DNA of 5,624 nt from Bacillota bacterium. Its GTDB lineage: Bacteria; Bacillota; Dethiobacteria; DTU022; UBA8154. Positions 1 through 5,155 of the stretch are shown here, in pieces. Numbering within the stretch: the first letter of the stretch is position 1; each line of letters begins with the position of its first letter. Both the position numbers and the translations under genes were made by a program. Location of the stretch: the NCBI GenBank assembly GCA_003456095.1, contig DMPF01000195.1, forward strand, positions 1 through 5,624, given 5' to 3'. A model generated the notes under the pieces. That model ran no database searches and had not been told where the DNA came from. It saw only the letters and a list, made by a program, of their open reading frames with translations.

Positions 1-1371
1 CGGCCCGAGAGCGACGGCAATATAGTGGCGAGCATGATAGCATTGCAGCTGACGAAAGGTGCGGATGGGAATAGTGCGTTGTCGCGGTGGATGGCGGGTT
101 ATGAGAATCACGTCAACACATTCGCACGGCAAGCACTGCCGATAGTTTGGGATTTCTGCGAGGTCACGCCATCTTGTGAAGGACGAGGAGTATTTCTAAG
201 CTCAGTTGGTGCCGTTATAGATGTTGTAAACTATGCATGTTCCGTCCTTGAGGGACAAACTCAACCTGCCGACGCCGTCGAACACCCGTTGCCCGACGAG
301 ACGGCGCAAGTCTGGTTTACTGATCCGCCGTACTACGATGCCATCCCGTATTCAGACCTTTCCGATTTCTTTCTGGTCTGGCTCAAGCGTACGCTGCCGA
401 ACCACCAGATACTGCGCGATGCATTTGATCCAGAGAATCAGCTCTCGCCCAAGGCGCGGGAGGCGGTGCAGGACGAGACGAAGCACGACAACGGACGCGC
501 GAAGGACCGCAACTGGTTCGAGGAAACCATGGCAAAGGCTTTCGCCGAGGGCCGGCGTATCCTCCAAGAAGACGGCATCGGCTCGGTGGTTTTCGCCCAC
601 AAGACGACTGAAGGCTGGGAGGCTCTGCTTTCCGGCATGATCAAAGGCGGCTGGACCATCACCGCCTCGTGGCCGATTGCCACGGAGATGGCTTCGCGTC
701 TGCGGGCGCGTGAGTCCGCCGCCCTGGCCACCAGCGTCCACCTTGTCTGCCGCCCGCGCCCCTCACCCCAACCCTCGCCCAGCGGGAGAGGGACTAAGGG
801 TGAGGGAGGTGTCGGCGATTGGGCCGACGTGCTGCGCGAGTTGCCGGTTCGTGTCGGCGACTGGATGGAGCGCCTGCAAGGCGAGGGTGTGCGTGGGGCG
901 GATCTGGTCTTTGCCTGCATCGGCCCGGCGCTGGAGATCTTTAGCCGTTATAGCCGGGTCGAGACCGCTGATGGCCGCGAGGTTAAGCTCGCCGAGTACT
1001 TGGAAAAGGTATGGGAAGTTGTCGGCCGTACCGCTCTGGAAAATATCTTGGGGACACAAGAGGCAAAAGCAAGAAACGGTGTGGCAGGGGCGCTGGAGGA
1101 GGATGCCCGCCTGACGGCACTTTTCCTCTGGACGCTGCAGAGTACGAATGGCACCGTAGCGCAGGCTTCCAGCCTGCAGGATGAAGAGGCCACAGGTACG
1201 GAAGAAGAAGGAGAGGCCGATGTCGAAGAGGACGAAGCAGGCAGGATGCCTGCGCTACGAATACCTGCGCTGCCGGGGAGTTTTTTTTGCATCGCGAGGA
1301 ACAGCTCGACCTCTCCCCTGCCCATCTTCAATTTGCCGGCGATCTGCTCCGCGCCATATCCTTTTTCATAA
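1..1371 (+). CDS. DUF1156-type adenine-specific DNA methyltransferase, 5'-truncated by the window, 3' end chimeric
   Basis: The frame is open from base 1, so the start lies upstream; the GTG at 25 is internal. The product resembles the C-terminal half of large (roughly 900-1000 residue) DUF1156 proteins, which are predicted DNA N6-adenine methyltransferases often found in defence islands. The catalytic motif IV, DPPYYD, is encoded at 322-339 and is followed by the family-typical YSDLSDFF segment. Upstream is the conserved RQALPIVWDF stretch (130-159). Downstream come VVFAHKTTEGWE, an ATEMASR segment, LVCRPR (746-763), and ACIGPALEIFSRYSRV (913-960). Recognisable homology ends near 1150 (FLWTLQSTNG). 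The rest is a repeat-encoded acidic linker (1156-1258), then about 36 codons antisense to the flagellar gene on the other strand before the TAA at 1369-1371. The usual C-terminal part of the family appears to be missing, so this may be a broken gene. The family call is from memory of the motifs; the target site is unknown. Confidence 0.8.
   Translation, partial: RPESDGNIVASMIALQLTKGADGNSALSRWMAGYENHVNTFARQALPIVWDFCEVTPSCEGRGVFLSSVGAVIDVVNYACSVLEGQTQPADAVEHPLPDETAQVWFTDPPYYDAIPYSDLSDFFLVWLKRTLPNHQILRDAFDPENQLSPKAREAVQDETKHDNGRAKDRNWFEETMAKAFAEGRRILQEDGIGSVVFAHKTTEGWEALLSGMIKGGWTITASWPIATEMASRLRARESAALATSVHLVCRPRPSPQPSPSGRGTKGEGGVGDWADVLRELPVRVGDWMERLQGEGVRGADLVFACIGPALEIFSRYSRVETADGREVKLAEYLEKVWEVVGRTALENILGTQEAKARNGVAGALEEDARLTALFLWTLQSTNGTVAQASSLQDEEATGTEEEGEADVEEDEAGRMPALRIPALPGSFFCIARNSSTSPLPIFNLPAICSAPYPFS
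760..806. repeat. 47-bp nested palindromic dispersed repeat inside the methyltransferase frame
   Basis: Outer arms CCCTCACCC (760-768) and GGGTGAGGG (798-806) are perfectly complementary. Inner arms CCCTCGCCC (772-780) and GGGAGAGGG (784-792) pair with one mismatch around a 3-base AGC loop. The whole unit could fold as a long hairpin. Similar CCCTCACCCCAACCC...GGGTGAGGG units are a widespread dispersed palindrome in many bacterial genomes. It is read in frame here as a Pro/Ser/Gly-rich insert after LVCRPR, a loop position that looks tolerant of insertions. No transposase is nearby. Confidence 0.8.
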
Positions 1372-1697
1372 AGGGCAAACAATGCCGCCATTTTATTCTT
1401 AATGGCCGCCTGCTCTTGCGGCGCCGTTTTGGTAGTCAGCCCATGCATGGCACTTTTAATTAGCTGAAGCTCCTGTTCCAGGCGATCCACGCGGGAGATG
1501 GCAGCCTCCATTTTGTAGCGAAGGTCATGGAGCATGACCCGCGTATCGCTGCGGGAAAAGCGTTGCTCCAGGTTTAGCAGCTGTAAAAACAAAGGAAGCG
1601 AAGGCCCCTTTTTCCCGGCAAACCAGCAGGCAAGGACCAAACCCCCGATGATCAGCACAATTATCCCCAGCATGGTGAAAGCATAAGCAGTGCTCAT
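948..1697 (-). CDS. swrB: SwrB-like DUF6115 membrane protein, natural C-terminus replaced by read-through into the repeat
   Basis: The start at 1697 overlaps the sigD stop by 4 bp (ATGA). Residues 6-26 form one N-terminal transmembrane helix (TMLGIIVLIIGGLVLACWF). Residues 43-85 are charged and likely a coiled coil. Residues 100-138 form a helix-turn-helix-like tail (FALYEKGYGAEQIAGKLKMG) typical of DUF6115. In Bacillus subtilis SwrB, encoded directly after sigD, is a membrane protein that activates flagellar type III export by promoting FliP assembly; topology and position agree here, though sequence identity to true SwrB may be low. Recognisable sequence ends at residue 140 (base 1278). The frame then runs on for about 109 Ser/Ala-rich residues antisense to the methyltransferase, to the stop at 948-950; these should not be treated as native. 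An A8 run sits just before the breakpoint. The ribosome site is weak (TGGAAAA), so translation probably depends on coupling to sigD. Confidence 0.7.
   Translation of the reverse strand: MSTAYAFTMLGIIVLIIGGLVLACWFAGKKGPSLPLFLQLLNLEQRFSRSDTRVMLHDLRYKMEAAISRVDRLEQELQLIKSAMHGLTTKTAPQEQAAIKNKMAALFALYEKGYGAEQIAGKLKMGRGEVELFLAMQKKLPGSAGIRSAGILPASSSSTSASPSSSVPVASSSCRLEACATVPFVLCSVQRKSAVRRASSSSAPATPFLAFASCVPKIFSRAVRPTTSHTFSKYSASLTSRPSAVSTRL
1156..1258. repeat. REP/REPIN-like element: two inverted 22-bp arms around a 59-bp acidic-linker core
   Basis: The left arm (1156-1177) and the reverse complement of the right arm (1237-1258) match at 20 of 22 positions. Each arm is itself a small hairpin: GCAGGC-TTCCA-GCCTGC on the left and GCAGGC-AGGAT-GCCTGC on the right. 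This double-hairpin layout is that of REP pairs (REPINs) mobilised in trans by RAYT transposases; none is encoded here. On the + strand the arms read AQASSLQ and AGRMPALR, and on the - strand the right arm reads AGILPA. I recognise these as peptides of a repeat family seen in many environmental genomes. The core encodes a run of Glu/Asp and may be the methyltransferase's own linker. Confidence 0.75.
1244..1273. repeat. 15-bp imperfect tandem duplication at the right edge of the REP-like element
   Basis: GGATGCCTGCGCTAC (1244-1258) is directly followed by GAATACCTGCGCTGC (1259-1273), matching at 12 of 15 positions. In the + frame the two units give RMPAL then RIPAL. The second copy extends repeat-like sequence to 1273, five bases short of the last codon I can still assign to the flagellar gene on the - strand. 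It therefore marks the junction between the two blocks. Confidence 0.6.
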
Positions 1698-2464
1698 TTT
1701 TCCAGATATCCCGCCTTTAAAATTTTTTCCCTGATGCGGCACAGAGCCCGTGCATGCAGTTGGGAAACCCGCGGTGTGGATATTTTTAACACGGTGCCGA
1801 TCTCTTTAAGGGTCAACTCTTCTTTATAGTAAAGGGCTAAAATTAATTTCTCCCGTTCCGGCAGCTCGGCGATGGCATTAGCCAGCACCTCCCTTTGTTC
1901 TTTTTTTTCCAGATGCACCGGCGGAGAAAGGTGGGAACTTTGGCAGGAAAGATATTCGTCTTCCTGCTCTACGGCGGAAACTGCCGGCGCAAACAACAGG
2001 GACTCCAGCGAAATCAGGGACTGGCAGTTTACCTGGCTGTAAACCAGTTCCACCTCTTCCGTCGCCCATCCCAGTTCCAGGGCCAACTCCGTGGTTGAAG
2101 GTTCCCGGCCCAATTCATGCCCCAGCTTCTCCTCAGCCGCCTGTAAGCCGCGCAGCCGGGTAAAAAGGGAGCGGGGCGCCCAGCTGAGCCTGCGCAGTTC
2201 ATCCAGCATGGCGCCGCGTACACGCCAGGTGGCAAAGGTTTTAAAGGACGTTTCCAGCTCCGGGTTAAAACGGTCCAGCGCTTCCATCAAGCCGATTACG
2301 CCGCTGGCCATAAGATCGTCCACGTCAACCTGCGGAGGCAGGGCATAGGCCATTCTTCCCGCCAGTTGCCTGACCAGGGGGAGGTATTCCTGGATAAGGT
2401 TATTACGCGTTTCGAGATCCCGCGTATGCCAGTACTTCTGCAGCATCAGCTCTTTCAAAGCCAT
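1694..2464 (-). CDS. sigD: Flagellar sigma factor SigD/FliA (sigma-28 family)
   Basis: This 256-residue protein has the usual length of the FliA/WhiG sigma family, which directs RNA polymerase to late flagellar and chemotaxis promoters. Region 2 spans about residues 20-95, with EYLPLVRQLAGRMA, the DVDDLMASGVIGLMEALDRF core-binding segment and the family-typical FATWRVRGAMLDELR (77-91). Region 3 covers about 97-165. Region 4 (195-250) contains LPEREKLILALYYKEELTLKEIG and a helix-turn-helix ending in STPRVSQLHARAL. The ATG at 2464 follows the PilZ stop by 14 nt and has an AGGG-type ribosome site 5 nt upstream. Its stop overlaps the next gene's start. FliA is normally held inactive by the anti-sigma factor FlgM until the hook is complete; flgM is not in this window. 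An A8 run lies inside the gene at 1901-1908, encoding Glu-Lys-Lys. Confidence 0.95.
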   Translation of the reverse strand: MALKELMLQKYWHTRDLETRNNLIQEYLPLVRQLAGRMAYALPPQVDVDDLMASGVIGLMEALDRFNPELETSFKTFATWRVRGAMLDELRRLSWAPRSLFTRLRGLQAAEEKLGHELGREPSTTELALELGWATEEVELVYSQVNCQSLISLESLLFAPAVSAVEQEDEYLSCQSSHLSPPVHLEKKEQREVLANAIAELPEREKLILALYYKEELTLKEIGTVLKISTPRVSQLHARALCRIREKILKAGYLEK

Positions 2465-2466
2465 AA

Positions 2467-2473
2467 CCGCCCT
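2467..2473 (-). promoter_or_regulatory. Ribosome binding site of sigD
   Basis: AGGGCGG reads on the - strand in the 14-nt gap between the PilZ stop (2479-2481) and the sigD ATG (2464-2462). AGGG is 5 nt from the start. This is the only junction among the complete genes here where the genes do not overlap, so sigD may be initiated more independently than its neighbours. Confidence 0.55.
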
Positions 2474-2478
2474 GTCAT

Positions 2479-3183
2479 TTATTTAAGCTTTCCCCGCATC
2501 AAGGTAAAAATAAAACGAATAATCTCTTCTTTTGTTTTTTCCTGGATCCCGCAGTAGCTCACAGCGTACTGGTAGATCCGCTGCCGCTCCAACACAGGAG
2601 AAAAGCAGCGGATGACCCGGCCTTGGACCCAGAGATCTTTTTTCCCCTTCCTGCTCTGCAGGTGCAGGCAGAGGGCCAGCAGATCATCTTCTTCATGTTT
2701 TGCCTTTGACGCCAGGCGCAGCCCGCCCCCGCTGATATCCACCACTGTTGCTTTATACGGCTCTCCCAAAGAAAACAGATCATCGGGATCAAAGAATTGC
2801 ATTTCTCGCCCCGCCGGCGGCAGCACCCAGTAGTGGGCATCCAGAACGCAGGGTTGACGAAAATATTCCCGCCTCTGGTAGCGTTCAAAGCTCTGTGGCC
2901 AGGCAACCAGATAAAGAGGGATATTTTTATCTTCTACCTTACTTCCCACAACGGAGCCGGTGAAAGTGATCACCGCATCATCCGCGTAAACGAGAAATTT
3001 CAGCATAGAACTATCCTTGGGCAGCCGGCTTTGCATATCGCCCATGGGAATGCTGACGGCGATATTGTCCGGATTAATTTCCTGGATAGTGCTTTTATAG
3101 CTGGAACTGGTTTTTTTATCCACAACCAGTAGACGCATATTTGCTCTTAATATTTTTCTTAAATCCACAGGTATCAGCTCCAT
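2479..3183 (-). CDS. YcgR-like flagellar brake protein with C-terminal PilZ domain (c-di-GMP receptor)
   Basis: This 234-residue protein has a YcgR-type N-terminal domain (about 1-100) and a PilZ domain (about 102-230). Both c-di-GMP binding signatures are intact: RxxxR as R105-EYF-R109 within QRREYFR, and DxSxxG as D149-I-S-G-G-G154. YcgR homologues bind c-di-GMP and slow or stall the flagellar motor; the Bacillus version is YpfA/DgrA. I chose the ATG at 3183 because it overlaps the flhG stop by 10 bp and retains the N-terminal strand beginning MELIPVD. The ribosome site in front of it is weak, so translation is probably coupled to flhG. An ATG at 3138 is a possible alternative but would trim the first domain. 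Its place between flhG and sigD ties it to motility control rather than to cellulose or other PilZ roles. No transmembrane segment is visible. Confidence 0.88.
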   Translation of the reverse strand: MELIPVDLRKILRANMRLLVVDKKTSSSYKSTIQEINPDNIAVSIPMGDMQSRLPKDSSMLKFLVYADDAVITFTGSVVGSKVEDKNIPLYLVAWPQSFERYQRREYFRQPCVLDAHYWVLPPAGREMQFFDPDDLFSLGEPYKATVVDISGGGLRLASKAKHEEDDLLALCLHLQSRKGKKDLWVQGRVIRCFSPVLERQRIYQYAVSYCGIQEKTKEEIIRFIFTLMRGKLK

Positions 3184-4073
3184 AAGGCTAGCAGCCGTTT
3201 TAATAAATTTTCTTCCATTTCCCCGGAAAAGGAGAGCACCGCCCCCGCGCCGATAAGGCGGCGGGCCATTCGTTGAATATCCTGCGCGGCACCGCACTGG
3301 GGAAAGTGTATAAGAAAGGGGGTGCGCTTCAACACCGCCTTTCTTACGGCATAATCGTACCCGATGCTTCCTAAAAATGCCGGCTCAATATTTAAAAAGC
3401 TGCGGCATGTTTCCCTGAGCCTCATAAAGACCCTCTCTCCTTCCCCGGAAGAAGAGACAAGATTTACCACAAGGTATATCTTTGGGAAAAGGCGGCGGCG
3501 CTGCATGAGCTTCAACATGCTATAGGCATCAGCAAGGGCTGTGGGCTCGGGGGTTGTGACCAGAATCACTTCACCGGCCAGGCCCAACAAGGCAAGCAGA
3601 TTACGGGATATTCCAGCGGGGCAGTCCACCAGGAGCAGCGCATCCTTTTTTTCCCCAAGGGCGGTCAGTCGGGCAAGTAGCTGCTCTTTTTGCTGGTTAT
3701 CCAGGCTAAACACCTCCGAAAGGGCCGAACCTCCCGGTATTACAGCCACATTTGAGGGAGCGCGCAGTATCACCTCTTTTAATTCCATCCTGCCCTGCAG
3801 CACATCCGCCAACGAAGCGGGCGCGCTCAGACCCATAAGGATATCAACGTTGGCCAGACCTACGTCGGCATCCAGAACAATTGTTTCTTCGCCCAGCTGT
3901 CCCAGGGAGAGAGCCAGGTTAACCACCAGATTGGTCTTCCCCACACCGCCCTTGCCGCTGACAACAGCAATAACGCGGGGAAAGCCTGCGGTATTAACTT
4001 TCTGCAGAAGGCAATCTTCTTTTGTCCGGGCAAGTGCCCTTAAGCGTTCTGCCTGATCCGCCAATATAATCAC
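3174..4073 (-). CDS. flhG: FlhG (YlxH/FleN) MinD-like ATPase, flagellar number regulator
   Basis: FlhG is a ParA/MinD-family ATPase that, with FlhF, sets flagellar number and placement. The deviant Walker A motif SGKGGVGKT is at residues 39-47, with signature Lys41 and catalytic Lys46. The DADVGLANVDILMG segment follows at 68-81 and the Walker B-like LLLVDCPAG at 146-154. The N-terminal DQAERLR (6-12) matches the DQAxxLR activator helix by which FlhG stimulates the FlhF GTPase. The C-terminus (ENLLKRLLALW) is amphipathic and could be the membrane-targeting helix known in this family. I chose the GTG at 4073 because it gives a 4-bp GTGA overlap with the flhF stop and has a strong GGAGGAG site just upstream, giving 299 residues. 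A GTG at 4100 is possible but would place the start 31 bp inside flhF, ahead of that site; a TTG at 4064 is another candidate. Confidence 0.93.
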   Translation of the reverse strand: MIILADQAERLRALARTKEDCLLQKVNTAGFPRVIAVVSGKGGVGKTNLVVNLALSLGQLGEETIVLDADVGLANVDILMGLSAPASLADVLQGRMELKEVILRAPSNVAVIPGGSALSEVFSLDNQQKEQLLARLTALGEKKDALLLVDCPAGISRNLLALLGLAGEVILVTTPEPTALADAYSMLKLMQRRRLFPKIYLVVNLVSSSGEGERVFMRLRETCRSFLNIEPAFLGSIGYDYAVRKAVLKRTPFLIHFPQCGAAQDIQRMARRLIGAGAVLSFSGEMEENLLKRLLALWS

Positions 4074-5155
4074 TTCTCCTCCCCCAGGATTAAAGCACAC
4101 ATCTTATCCACATCGGCAAGGCAGATATCCTCGGGAACATTCTGCCCGGTAGTTAAATAGGTGGCCGGCAGCCCGGTACAATGAATGCCGTTGAGCAAAA
4201 TGCCGAAACTGTCTGTCTCGTCCAGTTTGGAGAATATAAGCCGGTTGTAGCCCAGCCCTTTAAAGCCATCAGCGATTAAGGGCAGATCGCCTGACTTGGT
4301 TGTTGCGCTGATTACAAGGAATATCTCGGCAGCGGGTAGGCGGGAAATATAGGCGACAAGTTCTTTTAAATGGATCGTATTCAAGGTACTCCGCCCCGCC
4401 GTGTCGATTAGGACGCGCTGGCATCCCTGCAGCTTGGACAGGGCCGTACCCAATTCTGCCGGGCTCATCACCACATGCAGGGGCAGACCGGCAATCTCCG
4501 CATAGGTGCGCAGCTGTTCTACCGCCCCGATGCGATAATGATCGATGGTGATAATCCCTACCCTTTCCCCTTGATAGAGCGCATAACGGGCCGCCAGCTT
4601 GGCTAGGGTGGTTGTTTTCCCCACCCCGGTGGGACCGACAAAAACTTGCACAGCTTCTGCTTTTTCCGGGGCGGTCTTAAGCGTCCGGCGGATCTTTTTG
4701 TACAGAAGCACCCCGATAATCCCTTCGGAAAATTGAATCTCGCCGGCAAAACCGCTGCGGATCCCCTCCAGAAGATCCTGAATGAGGGCGGGGAAAAGCT
4801 CCTGTTGCTCCAGTTTTTTTTGCCAGTTTATAAACCCCTTGCTCTCATCCTCTCCATATTCGCGGGGAAATTCCCCGCGGGAAGCCAGACAGTCAATATG
4901 GGCCTTGATTTCAGAGATACCGTCCCGCAGCTGTTTTTCAACCTCGGCAAGCAGCAATTTCTCCATTATACCATCATTCCCGGAGTATGACTCCAGCGCT
5001 GCGGTGATCTCAAGCCGGGGCGGCAGGAAAAAACCCCTGATCCCCTTCGGGCGGACCTTCCGGCTGTGAATGATTACCGCATCCGGACCAAGTTCTTCCT
5101 TGACGCGCAGCAAACCTTCCTGCATGTTTTGCGCAACATATCTCCTAACTTTCAT
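4070..5155 (-). CDS. flhF: FlhF, SRP-type GTPase for flagellar placement
   Basis: FlhF is the third SRP-family GTPase beside Ffh and FtsY; it recruits early flagellar parts at the correct site on the membrane. The 361-residue length is close to Bacillus FlhF. The N-terminal B domain opens with MKVRRYVAQNMQEGLLRVKEE and runs to about residue 110. A helical N domain covers about 110-165. The G domain has the P-loop GPTGVGKTT (174-182), the motif TIDHYRIGAVEQL (203-215), G3 DTAGRS (251-256), G4 SKLDET (309-314) and the closing TTGQNVPEDI (335-344). Most family members have DTYR where this one has DHYR (205-208). The ATG at 5155 overlaps the flhA stop by 11 bp and has a good ribosome site. flhG follows with a 4-bp overlap, as expected for proteins that act as a GTPase-activator pair. 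An A8 run at 4814-4821 encodes Gln-Lys-Lys. Confidence 0.96.
   Translation of the reverse strand: MKVRRYVAQNMQEGLLRVKEELGPDAVIIHSRKVRPKGIRGFFLPPRLEITAALESYSGNDGIMEKLLLAEVEKQLRDGISEIKAHIDCLASRGEFPREYGEDESKGFINWQKKLEQQELFPALIQDLLEGIRSGFAGEIQFSEGIIGVLLYKKIRRTLKTAPEKAEAVQVFVGPTGVGKTTTLAKLAARYALYQGERVGIITIDHYRIGAVEQLRTYAEIAGLPLHVVMSPAELGTALSKLQGCQRVLIDTAGRSTLNTIHLKELVAYISRLPAAEIFLVISATTKSGDLPLIADGFKGLGYNRLIFSKLDETDSFGILLNGIHCTGLPATYLTTGQNVPEDICLADVDKMCALILGEEK
4076..4085 (-). promoter_or_regulatory. Strong ribosome binding site that decides the flhG start
   Basis: GGGGGAGGAG on the - strand lies inside the last codons of flhF. Its GGAGG core ends 4 nt before the GTG at 4073, which supports that start over the upstream GTG at 4100. 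A TTG at 4064 would be about 13 nt away and is less well placed. Confidence 0.6.

Noticed and set aside
438..920. 160-codon open frame on the - strand opposite the methyltransferase
   Set aside because: It lies entirely opposite the DPPY methyltransferase and includes the palindrome read backward; it looks like a high-GC shadow frame.
677..1114. 145-codon + strand frame overlapping the methyltransferase
   Set aside because: It is a shifted-frame reading of the methyltransferase; the conserved family motifs are all in the other frame.
1143..1262. TACGAAT direct repeat (1143-1149 and 1256-1262) as a target-site duplication of the REP-like element
   Set aside because: The two copies are not placed symmetrically: one lies 6 bp outside the left arm and the other overlaps the right arm by 3 bp. 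Seven bases is weak evidence.
1281..1288. T8 run on the + strand as a rho-independent terminator for the methyltransferase
   Set aside because: The nearest good hairpin (right arm, 1237-1253) is more than 25 bases upstream. The run is also inside the - strand frame as Lys codons.
1259..1371. The last 36 codons of the + strand frame as a real C-terminus of the methyltransferase
   Set aside because: They are the reverse complement of the conserved DUF6115 tail of the flagellar gene, so they are antisense read-through.
1698..1742. Upstream start for the SwrB-like gene at 1742
   Set aside because: It would extend 49 bp into sigD and place charged residues before the membrane helix; the ATGA overlap at 1697 is a better fit.
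3184..3297. Upstream start for the PilZ gene at 3297
   Set aside because: The extra 38 residues lie inside the 3' end of flhG, do not resemble the YcgR family, and would need a 124-bp overlap.
3541..4056. 171-codon open frame on the + strand opposite flhG
   Set aside because: It is fully antisense to a well-conserved ATPase, is Ser/Arg/Thr-rich without a family match, and has no support from neighbours.
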